DNA from: Paraphysomonas bandaiensis
Taxonomy: Eukaryota; Chrysophyceae
Direction: 5' to 3'
DNA: 64,000 nt
NCBI GenBank assembly: GCA_965644295.1
Contig: CBFFRP010000148.1
Location: forward strand, 1 to 64,000
Shown here: positions 55,790 through 64,000 of the stretch, in pieces
Position numbering within the stretch: position 1 is the first letter of the stretch
Layout: every line of letters begins with the position of its first letter
Program-made: the position numbers and the translations under genes
Notes under the pieces: generated by a model
The model's input: only the letters and a program-made list of their open reading frames with translations
The model's database searches: none
Told to the model about the DNA's origin: nothing

Positions 55790-58700
55790 CTATTTCTTTT
55801 CGGCAGATTTCCTCTTACTTGTGGGTCGTTCAGGACGACTCCGCGATGTCGACAAGACATCCGCGTCCTGTGATGCAGACCTAGGAGACACCATGACGTT
55901 TACTGTAACATCATCTTCGTAACCGCTACCGTTCACGCCATCTGCAGCTTGCGTATCCACGCCGGTGAATTCATTACCACCACTACATTTCTCCACCGGG
56001 GTTGTTCGAGTGGATAAAATTTTATCCAAATATTCAGTAGTATCGTGTATCAAGGCTTCATTCTCCGTTGAGTTTTCGAAACTTTGCAGTTCTAGGTCAA
56101 CTACACCAACGCCTGTATCTTCCCGGAGATCACTTGAAGAAGTTGCATAAAAATCGTGCTTTCCAAAACTAGTTCTTGGTGGCCTGCCGACAGGACTATC
56201 TGGGAAAAATATTCGCTGCCGAGTACTGGTTAGTGTAACTGGAGATTGGCTTCCCGATGAACCGCTAACTAGCTTGAAGAGTGCACGGGATCTAGGAGAG
56301 TCTTGATCATGAGTAAACATTCCTCGTCCCAATATCAACCCTCGTCCTTCAGGTTTCACAGGTTTTATTACTGGCGACGGGGTGTCGTTATCTCCTCTTT
56401 CACGTAGCTTCGGCGACTGCTGCCGAAGACTGGTATTTATTTCCTCTGCAGATGACCTCTCTCGAATCTCGGAGGGAGATTCAGGTGGTCGGAAGAAAGA
56501 AGTAATCGACAGTGCCGAACGAAATGATTCTGCCGACGACTTCCCCGAGGACCTGCCTGAAGATCTATCAGACGACTTACCAGATGACCGACCAGAGGAT
56601 CTACCAGAAGATCGAGACGACCTATCTGAATCACGTGCACGGAGGGGTGACTTTGGGGAGGAGGAGCCATATTGAGACGATTCACCAACCGTCTTGTATT
56701 CTAAATACTGTTGCTTGAGCTCAAAGAACTTACTGCTACCTTCGGGGCTGCCGGATGCGGTTTCCATCAAAGTTTGCCTTCGAGTCATCTTGTAGCTGGT
56801 TGATATAGTGGGCGAGCTTGTTGGCGTCGGTGTAGGGGTGGTAAGGGTCCCAAGATGAGATTCGCCCTCTCCATTAGGAGAAATTTCAGGTTCTTCATTG
56901 ATACCATGCATATTAATTCCTCGAAACGAACGCTTAGTTAGCCGTCTAAACAATGCGGGAACTGACGCAGCAATGCGTTGTTGCCTGTGCATTCGATTTA
57001 ATTCATCAGAACGTCTAGTTGCCATCATATCCTCACACATGTGTTTGAACCAATCCAAAAAATGATACATTTCCACACATAGGAGCTTTCCAGCATTATC
57101 ATACAGTAACTGCGAAGATGTCAAAGTGCCGGCAGAATGGTTCTTATCCAGTGGGGCGACATACATATTAGGGGCGCCAAGTTCTGAGGAGGAATCCTCT
57201 TCATTTTCTCCGGGTACTGCTATCAGTACGTCACGGGACGAAGCATTTTCTGACTGCATTTTCTGATCCGACTCAAATCGCTCAATTTCACTCCGCATTT
57301 TGTATAAATATTCATCCAACTGATCCAAGAAGTACTGAATTTCATTCCCTGAGAATGGAACACCATCGGGGTAGTATGAAGCTAGTGCAACCTCCACGAC
57401 ACTATATACACCTTCCTCATCGAGCAAGTAATATAGCATAGTGCCTGGAGTAGAAGTACTACGGCTTATATTCTGCCTCATCAGTCGCATGCTTGCATTA
57501 TGCTGTCCAACAGCAATTCCCCCAATATCATGTGGTGAGGTTTCCGTATCTTGCAAGTCGACACGAATTGTGCCTTCATTCATTGTTGACAACTGTTTAA
57601 ACACCCGTTTCGCTCTCGTTGTTGCGACGTCGAGGTTATTAGTGGCACGGTATATTCGTTGGCGGTTAAGTCGTTGTACTGTGCGAAGAGAATTCGCTCG
57701 ATGCGCGGCGCTGTCGACCCCATCATCAGCAGAACTGCTGTTACGTAGTATTGTGTGCCTCAGTGGCCTTGATACTCTTAGGGCTTCTTTTGAATTACCA
57801 CAACAACAATTCCATGGGTAGTCTCGTGAAACAGTCGCCATATCTGAGTCAAATGCACTCCACAAACCCAACTCAATAATTTCGTCAGGTATATTGGCCA
57901 ATACGTGCTTCTTCTTCAGGCGTTGGGTCATAGAGGGGCCTTTTGTCAGATCTGATAGCACACTCTGTCCAATGCTACGAGCTTTGTGGGGAGAAGATTT
58001 GTTGCTGCTTCCTGATGATAATTTCTTCGAAAAACTACGGTCCTTTGATGGGGGTGACTTCAACACGATATCTTCAACATTGGTCGTTAATTTTAAATCC
58101 TCGAGAGGAACTCTTAAAGTAGAAGCAGTAAGACCCACACGGGTGTCTGATTTAGATGTGATCATGTTCATATTTCTCCATCTTAGTGAAACAGCATCTG
58201 AATTCGAAGAGCAGAAAAACAAATATCTTCTTACACGGCTATAGATGCAGTCGAACTTGTACGACACTTTCCTCACCACATATGGGGAGTGGAAATGAAG
58301 CATCCATGCAAATATACTGTCACTGGCACCAGGAAAACGAGTGCTCCACCACAAATTAACAAGATATACTTCATCCTCCTGTGCATTCGTCATTACAGAT
58401 CGCGGATAAACTTCAGCTCCTGTGTGTAGTGCGGGAGTGCGAATATATTTACTCTGAATATAGTATTTGCAGTATTCCAATAGGCAGAGTAAAATCAAAA
58501 TAATTATCAAAACTACGAATACAGGACGGACAGTGGCGTAAAACCACAGGACCGCGCAGATGACACACACCACAAGAATTGGTGTCAACAGTTCAATCAA
58601 AAAAGATATAAAAAGCACCCAACTTTTCGTCCTGTGAAACTTAAATGGAATTACGTATAGTAGTATATCAGCGACAGATAATGGAACACCAAATACAACT

Positions 58701-61700
58701 CTGGCGATGAATGAAATAGGGTCGTCCTTATTCATTTTGCAAGTGTCGATGTCCTGGTCATCAAGACACATCAACAATTCTGATGCATGCAAACCATGAC
58801 ACACAGGAGACCGAGCCGCTCTACAGCTAGGTGACATGTGCTGTATTATTCGAATATACCCATGTAGGCATGCGGCTTTACCTTCACTAAATCTGTTCAT
58901 AGTATTTAACACATTCTGAAAAACGTGATATATTTTCTGCAATTGTGGTTTTGTAGAAGATACCACACCTACATCTATAAGGCATATTTGCAATGACTGA
59001 CACACAACAGCATCCAAAATAAACGCAGTCACCAATAGGTTGACTAGAGTACCAGCAACAATCTTTCCAACTTGAGATTCAGGGACTTCCAAATCACCGA
59101 AGGTACGCGAAGTAGAATCCAGTAGGAGGAAACATACGACGGCGCACAACAATGCGGCAAACAATATAGCGAGCCACACAAAAGCCCATACAAAAGAGTT
59201 GATAAGGCCCGCCGGAAACCCATCGTATTGAAACATACTTCTAAATAGCGCTATTCGTTTGAGACCCATATCTCCACCTGTGAAAATACGACCATCATCC
59301 TTCCCAGTGGATGGAAACTGCTCCAATACCGCATGTTGAAGCAAAACGAGCTGCAAGCAGAATATATGGTAGTGGTGTGAAATGTCCCAACGGGTGGGTG
59401 CTATCGCATCTGATCCGTGACAGGGGGGACTCGCGGATGGAGGGACAATGATCTCAACATTGCTCTTGATACTACGGCGTTTGAAAGAAGACATTTCACT
59501 CTCAATATATTCCGCTACTTCACGGGCAGTTTGTATTCTCCATTCAGTAAAAAAGCCCGCAGAAAATCGAAATTTCAGGTTCTGAAAAAATGAGAGCGCT
59601 TCCGGACTACCATCAGCAAACACTCCAAGAGATCGCATTACACTCTCAGCCCTGGTGAATAGATCACTGGAAGGAATCGGCCCAGAACGTGCGATGCGCA
59701 TAGTTTTTTCGAAGTCACTTTCCATTAAAGACCTTTTCTCATCATCCTGTCTCCATGGGATCGGCTGTTTTTCTTCCTCCAGGGTCAAGAACTCCCGTAC
59801 GCAAGAGTATATAACGCGGGCCTCTTCTTGTGGAGATGTGAAATCACAATACGCATATTTCGTCACATTACTTCGGGATAAGGACTTACTAAGTTCAGAG
59901 GCACGACGATCTATTTTCTTAACTTCACCAGTAACGTCATCTAAGTTGTCCCTTTCAGACTCTTCATAACTATTCGCTAGGTACCACCGCTGAAGATCAT
60001 CCGTTATGGCAACTAATCCACATGATAACACACTGAACAAACACAGCAACCCTAAGGTACATTTAAGAATGCAAACCTGTATTATTTCTAGGTCGGCCAG
60101 TCGCGGCATCTTGGTGGCGACAATGCTGAACATAACTCTGAAGTAAGTCTTTGGAATAGTCGATATCGTAACAACAGCACATGCGAGACATAAAAAAACA
60201 ATGAAAGAGTACTTTCCATCATCAGTGATTTTATCAGGAAGCATGAATCGCGCACCGCAAACTGAGTTCTTATCGTCCCAATCGCAAATGTATGGCCCAT
60301 CCGAAAATTGGATGCGGTAAGCTAGAAGGATTTCAAATATGTATGACCCAGACCCAGATTTATCAGACTCACATGTATTTCTATCTGTATGTATGTCACA
60401 CTCATGATCACTAGCAATCGACCGCCAGGAATACACATATCGAACCACCAATAAAACCGATACAAGCAGTGACAACACGTCACATAGCATCTCCAAAAAC
60501 CTAATACAGCGGTAGAAGAAGCGCGATGCATACGTAAATGGCCGTATCCACCGATGGTGGCGAGCGATAGCATTTAAATAAGAGTATATCTTGTCAGATA
60601 GCCAACCAACACACATTCGGTTAACAGTCTGTTTTAATCTGGTTGACACAACCGAGCTGGTTGAACTCTGCTGCCTCCGCAACTTACGGCGACCACTGTA
60701 ACTGGAATCAAGGTTACTGTTACAACTCTGCTGTGAGCTGGTGCTTCGAGTGACGTTCTGGCCGTAACGAAGCGACGGTCGCTCACCAAATAGCGCACTG
60801 TCCGTTCTGCTCTCCACTTCTGCAATAGAGGGTTCAGATGGAATATACCTACGGAAACTCATTGCTCGCCTCGGAGTGCTGCATGTTTTAAAGTTCCCCT
60901 CATTACCCATCCATACTACTCGCTGCCTTGTCCGACGATCTTCATTATAAAATTCATCTTCAACTTCTTCTTCGTCTGTCTCCTCGATAGTCTCCCAACG
61001 CAGAGTAGCCTTCGGCCCAAAGCGACGCCCATATCTGTTATTTCCCATGGAGAGAAGACTGGACCGTGGCAGAGGGATATTACGTAAACATAGCGTCGAA
61101 ACTGTACCGAACGAATTTAAGTTATCGTTGTGATCTTTCCTAACATTTGAAATGTATTCACCAGCCGATATCAGTGTCGTAATTGCCTCTATATTTTCCA
61201 CATCAGATGTAGTTACACGTTTACTACTCTGCCTTAGCACAGGGGTGACGCCCATTTCCCCCTTCTTTGGTCGAGCTTCACTGCGAGTACTACTACTATG
61301 AGATATAAATTCAGGCGATATACTCACACTCCTAGATACAAATTCAGAGGAAAAACTCTTTCCCCAAGACATGCGACTCGATAGACAGCGTCGCAAAGCA
61401 GCGCCGTCGTCCTCTTCGTCGCTTGTACCGGTCTCACTAACGTATTCTACACTCAATCCGTACAAAATATCCGATATGAGGTCCTCCCCATCACTATCGG
61501 AGTCTGAGTTCACTGATGTGCCTATATTCAATGCCTCTGGACGTTTATTCGGGAACCTATCAGGACTGTAGCCAGGGAAATAATCCAGCTCATCAGTGAC
61601 TGAGATACAGAGTCGTTCTCCTTCTTCAATTGTATGCAGGGTAGAAAACACACTGCTACTATTTCCGCTACTGTGATGAGAGGAGATAACTTTGCTTCGG

Positions 61701-62413
61701 TTGCTTACATCTGAATTGCTCCCAGGGGAACCACGTGCTACTGTAACGTCAACTCCTTCGTGCGCATCACTGCTGCTCGACGAGGCAAACGGGAAGTGGG
61801 ATTTTACGTAATCCCCGAGAGGAGATCGAGGTTTATTCATGGGAGAAGAGGCCGGTTCCACCACATCACTGGCAGCATCGAGTCGGGTAGTTTCCACATT
61901 TACAGACGACTCAGAGGCAAATACACTGCTACTATTCGAACTTGACCCATTGGTTTCTCCAACTGCTGTCTCTGGCGGTTGAGACGATGGTACAGCTGAC
62001 GAAGACACATTCGATGCTGGAATGTCAGCTAATGTAAATGCTCTCATATCCTTCTCGTTCATTAGAAGAAACCCCTCACCCCCAATGTCAAACACTGCTG
62101 CGAGGAGATACCGTGGGTCTGTTAAAAGCGATTCGACGGGAGCAGTACGAGCCAGCATATAAGACTCATATATATCGATTACAAATAATACAACAAATAC
62201 CATTGCAGCACATATTAATGCAATTCCAAAGGCAAGTTTTCTCTTAGATACATTATCTGTTAGCTCTGTAAGCTCTCGAGACCCCTCATATATACTCTCA
62301 TCATCCCTGTCAATAGCTGATGACAGAGCATCTATACATACATTCCCATAGAGAAGATAACACAGTAATAAGCGATATAGAGCACTAGAAGGAATCAATT
62401 CATATGACAACAT
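55790..62413 (-). CDS. large multi-span membrane protein, unknown family
   Basis: One uninterrupted frame of 2,207 aa from ATG at 62413. There is a membrane segment near residues 58-87 (LAFGIALICAAMVFVVLFVI). A long Ser/Asp-rich disordered region follows to about 630. A first cluster of spans lies at about 640-830 (LEMLCDVLSLLVSVLLVV, FIVFLCLACAVVTIS, LKCTLGLLCLFSVLSCG). The second cluster, about 1,080-1,320, holds FVWAFVWLAILFAALLCAVV, LVNLLVTAFILDAVVC and a 50-residue run of near-continuous hydrophobic residues. Between them lies a large loop with paired cysteines. The C-terminal third is soluble and ends in a Ser-rich region with RSSGRSSGKSSDRSS-type repeats. Topology suggests a channel, receptor or scaffold in a surface or internal membrane, but no family signature is recognisable. 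The lack of introns over 6.6 kb contrasts with its neighbours. Confidence 0.85.
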   Translation of the reverse strand: MLSYELIPSSALYRLLLCYLLYGNVCIDALSSAIDRDDESIYEGSRELTELTDNVSKRKLAFGIALICAAMVFVVLFVIDIYESYMLARTAPVESLLTDPRYLLAAVFDIGGEGFLLMNEKDMRAFTLADIPASNVSSSAVPSSQPPETAVGETNGSSSNSSSVFASESSVNVETTRLDAASDVVEPASSPMNKPRSPLGDYVKSHFPFASSSSSDAHEGVDVTVARGSPGSNSDVSNRSKVISSHHSSGNSSSVFSTLHTIEEGERLCISVTDELDYFPGYSPDRFPNKRPEALNIGTSVNSDSDSDGEDLISDILYGLSVEYVSETGTSDEEDDGAALRRCLSSRMSWGKSFSSEFVSRSVSISPEFISHSSSTRSEARPKKGEMGVTPVLRQSSKRVTTSDVENIEAITTLISAGEYISNVRKDHNDNLNSFGTVSTLCLRNIPLPRSSLLSMGNNRYGRRFGPKATLRWETIEETDEEEVEDEFYNEDRRTRQRVVWMGNEGNFKTCSTPRRAMSFRRYIPSEPSIAEVESRTDSALFGERPSLRYGQNVTRSTSSQQSCNSNLDSSYSGRRKLRRQQSSTSSVVSTRLKQTVNRMCVGWLSDKIYSYLNAIARHHRWIRPFTYASRFFYRCIRFLEMLCDVLSLLVSVLLVVRYVYSWRSIASDHECDIHTDRNTCESDKSGSGSYIFEILLAYRIQFSDGPYICDWDDKNSVCGARFMLPDKITDDGKYSFIVFLCLACAVVTISTIPKTYFRVMFSIVATKMPRLADLEIIQVCILKCTLGLLCLFSVLSCGLVAITDDLQRWYLANSYEESERDNLDDVTGEVKKIDRRASELSKSLSRSNVTKYAYCDFTSPQEEARVIYSCVREFLTLEEEKQPIPWRQDDEKRSLMESDFEKTMRIARSGPIPSSDLFTRAESVMRSLGVFADGSPEALSFFQNLKFRFSAGFFTEWRIQTAREVAEYIESEMSSFKRRSIKSNVEIIVPPSASPPCHGSDAIAPTRWDISHHYHIFCLQLVLLQHAVLEQFPSTGKDDGRIFTGGDMGLKRIALFRSMFQYDGFPAGLINSFVWAFVWLAILFAALLCAVVCFLLLDSTSRTFGDLEVPESQVGKIVAGTLVNLLVTAFILDAVVCQSLQICLIDVGVVSSTKPQLQKIYHVFQNVLNTMNRFSEGKAACLHGYIRIIQHMSPSCRAARSPVCHGLHASELLMCLDDQDIDTCKMNKDDPISFIARVVFGVPLSVADILLYVIPFKFHRTKSWVLFISFLIELLTPILVVCVICAVLWFYATVRPVFVVLIIILILLCLLEYCKYYIQSKYIRTPALHTGAEVYPRSVMTNAQEDEVYLVNLWWSTRFPGASDSIFAWMLHFHSPYVVRKVSYKFDCIYSRVRRYLFFCSSNSDAVSLRWRNMNMITSKSDTRVGLTASTLRVPLEDLKLTTNVEDIVLKSPPSKDRSFSKKLSSGSSNKSSPHKARSIGQSVLSDLTKGPSMTQRLKKKHVLANIPDEIIELGLWSAFDSDMATVSRDYPWNCCCGNSKEALRVSRPLRHTILRNSSSADDGVDSAAHRANSLRTVQRLNRQRIYRATNNLDVATTRAKRVFKQLSTMNEGTIRVDLQDTETSPHDIGGIAVGQHNASMRLMRQNISRSTSTPGTMLYYLLDEEGVYSVVEVALASYYPDGVPFSGNEIQYFLDQLDEYLYKMRSEIERFESDQKMQSENASSRDVLIAVPGENEEDSSSELGAPNMYVAPLDKNHSAGTLTSSQLLYDNAGKLLCVEMYHFLDWFKHMCEDMMATRRSDELNRMHRQQRIAASVPALFRRLTKRSFRGINMHGINEEPEISPNGEGESHLGTLTTPTPTPTSSPTISTSYKMTRRQTLMETASGSPEGSSKFFELKQQYLEYKTVGESSQYGSSSPKSPLRARDSDRSSRSSGRSSGRSSGKSSDRSSGRSSGKSSAESFRSALSITSFFRPPESPSEIRERSSAEEINTSLRQQSPKLRERGDNDTPSPVIKPVKPEGRGLILGRGMFTHDQDSPRSRALFKLVSGSSGSQSPVTLTSTRQRIFFPDSPVGRPPRTSFGKHDFYATSSSDLREDTGVGVVDLELQSFENSTENEALIHDTTEYLDKILSTRTTPVEKCSGGNEFTGVDTQAADGVNGSGYEDDVTVNVMVSPRSASQDADVLSTSRSRPERPTSKRKSAEKK

Positions 62414-63416
62414 CTTACTGTCTTACTAACTAATCATCTCAATGAATCATTCCATCAATTCAACTCTTGACTCATTCAATCCCAGCATGGACTGTAACCA
62501 CACCGTCTTCCTTCTACACTAACAAGTACATAAGCCCTCTGGCTATATATAACTATATATGAAAAGACACGTAAGTATATGTATCTGTGTGTATATGCAT
62601 ATATTCACTGCAGGGAAGTGAAGATGAAAGACTTTCTTTCACTTTAAAAAAAATACTTTTTCCACACTTCAAAAACACACGTATGTTAGAACTGGAATAC
62701 GAACACAAGCACTTTACTGGCATCAGGTTCACGTTCGTACGACAGCACTTACATTCAGTGTGTACCAATGCCATATGGGGAATGGTATACTGATCACCGC
62801 TACAGTACGTACATAGTTTTCAGCCATCAAAAATAGACTTTTTATGTACCATTAAATTCTGAATACTCTGATTTTGTATGAAAGGAATTAGATAGACCCA
62901 AAAACTATACTTTTGGTGACATCAAAACAAAAATACTCCAGTATTTCCAGTATATCTTTAAATTGGCACTGGAATTTTAATTAAAATAAGAACTATAATT
63001 ACAATTAGAGATTAAAGAAATAATACAATATACAATATAATGCCATGCCAAAAATGCCATTTACTTTATCACCATCAATAGCAGTAGTGTGTATATCTTA
63101 TTGAATGTAGTCAAATCGATACGGTTTAAATAGGACACTGCTCAAATTTATGGAATTTTATTTCGTCAAGAGATAATTAATGATTCAAACTAGTCAATTC
63201 TTAGCTGAAAACTTAGTAACCGATTGTGCTCGCCTATAGCGACGTAGTATTACAGAACAATAATGTCATAGCAGTGATGACAATCAGCGATTTATAATAG
63301 CGATATATATTGACATGAGCCCAACATAAGTCTGTAGACCCATCATACGTTGAGCGCTGGGATAAGAGTGTATAGATACTAGATACCAGAGATAGTAATT
63401 TATTTGATGTAATCTC
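62414..63416. other. intergenic, 5' flank of the 2,207-codon gene
   Basis: AT-rich, with A-runs near 62645-62655 and 62925-63030. Two small overlapping ORFs on opposite strands at 62553-62793 are not supported by anything else. It should include the promoter of the minus-strand gene and, at its right, that of the plus-strand gene starting near 63417. Confidence 0.5.
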
Positions 63417-64000
63417 ATGTTTAGGAGATTTAAAGACAAACTATTCCTACATGGAATTAATACAGATGAAGCAATACAGACTCAACTAGAAACATTAGCA
63501 GCAAGATTTTGTCAATATTCCAAATTTACAAAGTAATGTACCCACACTAGTGCAGCATTGTCAATGATAATGATTGGCATCAAGATGGTTGCTGCAGACA
63601 CATATATATACCTCCATCAGTTAGTGTTGAAATACTTTCTAGTGCGCTGGATATAATTGTGAATAATGTAGTACCTGTTCATAAGGCATCATGCCCATAA
63701 CGTAAAACAAAGCACACAGTTTCGTACCGTGTGTTTGTACAACGCAATCCGTAAATTCAACAAGTCAGTCCACTGTTGTCAGTAGATATGTTACAACACT
63801 ATGTGGAGTACGATATGCATCCATCTCTTATCTACTCCAGCACCTTCATCTTGAACAGTGATGTATGTAACCACAGTCATACTTACAAGACACACCAGGT
63901 GAGATCAGATGAGATGATACAGTGTTATGAGTCATATTGTCTGCAGGCTCTTCACTGGTTGGGTCGTAAGAGGCGTCCCTATACCACATACATACACTCT
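63417..64000 (+). CDS. unrecognised gene, 5' exons, cut by the window end
   Basis: An ATG at 63417 opens a 39-codon segment (MFRRFKDKLFLHGIN, then TDEAIQTQLETLAARFCQY) that meets a GT donor at 63533, just before a stop. Downstream, 63788-63898 and 63947-64000 are open in one frame and joined by a clean GT-AG intron of 48 nt, phase 0 (...SHTYKTHQ then ALHWLGRKRRP...). The frame is still open at the last base. How the first segment connects to these two is not resolved; 63590-63690 may hold another exon (VEILSSALDIIVNN). No family recognised. It may be one gene or two. Confidence 0.4.

Overview
The window comes from the nuclear genome of a unicellular, flagellated eukaryote (a protist or zoosporic lineage). 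The evidence is GT-AG introns, mostly about 43-70 nt, with CTAAC-like branch sites. There is also a ciliary gene (CFAP57-type), a WASH-complex gene, a GPI-transamidase gene, a mitochondrial cobalamin enzyme, Ty1/copia and Ty3-type retrotransposons and hAT-type DNA elements. All three stop codons end genes, so the code looks standard. I cannot name the lineage.

Layout. 1-3657: 3' part of a Ty1/copia element. 4102-10208: PINX1-like G-patch gene (-), tail-anchored unknown (+), cob(I)alamin adenosyltransferase in nine small exons (-), and UBXN11-type SEP/UBX gene (+). Long ACAT/ATGT microsatellites lie between the head-to-head pairs. 10551-16286: complete, young copia element with identical LTRs. 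16517-19013: SLC25 mitochondrial carrier (-) and a small ZNF706-type zinc-finger gene (+). 19014-21284: transposon debris, including a hAT-type deletion derivative. 21285-26286: FAM21/WASHC2 in seven exons (-) with a greatly expanded set of LF-acidic-LF motifs. 26355-27380: microsatellite and minisatellite. 27649-36208: coiled-coil gene and nine-exon CFAP57-type gene (+). 36688-44607: complete Ty3-type element with identical 1.2 kb LTRs, nested in an older dispersed repeat. 44608-46367: more copies of that repeat family. 46368-50801: head-to-head O-fucosyltransferase (-) and GPI transamidase subunit GAA1 (+). 50802-55789: repeat-rich region with a complete hAT deletion element, a small four-exon unknown gene and a 901-bp near-perfect duplication. 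55790-62413: one uninterrupted 2,207-codon multi-membrane-span protein of unknown family (-). 62414-64000: AT-rich spacer and the first exons of an unrecognised gene.

The host genes are housekeeping in character: telomere/nucleolus, mitochondrion, endosomal sorting, cilium, and ER/Golgi glycosylation and GPI anchoring. They do not form one pathway. The most unusual features are the microsatellites confined to divergent promoters, the off-consensus Ty3-type polymerase with an in-frame gag stop, the WASHC2 motif expansion, the orphan 2,207-residue membrane protein, and a composite repeat family ('R1/R2') that appears to be undescribed. R1 and R2 are names used only here. Exon junctions were worked out by hand from splice signals, reading phase and remembered family features; no alignment program was run.
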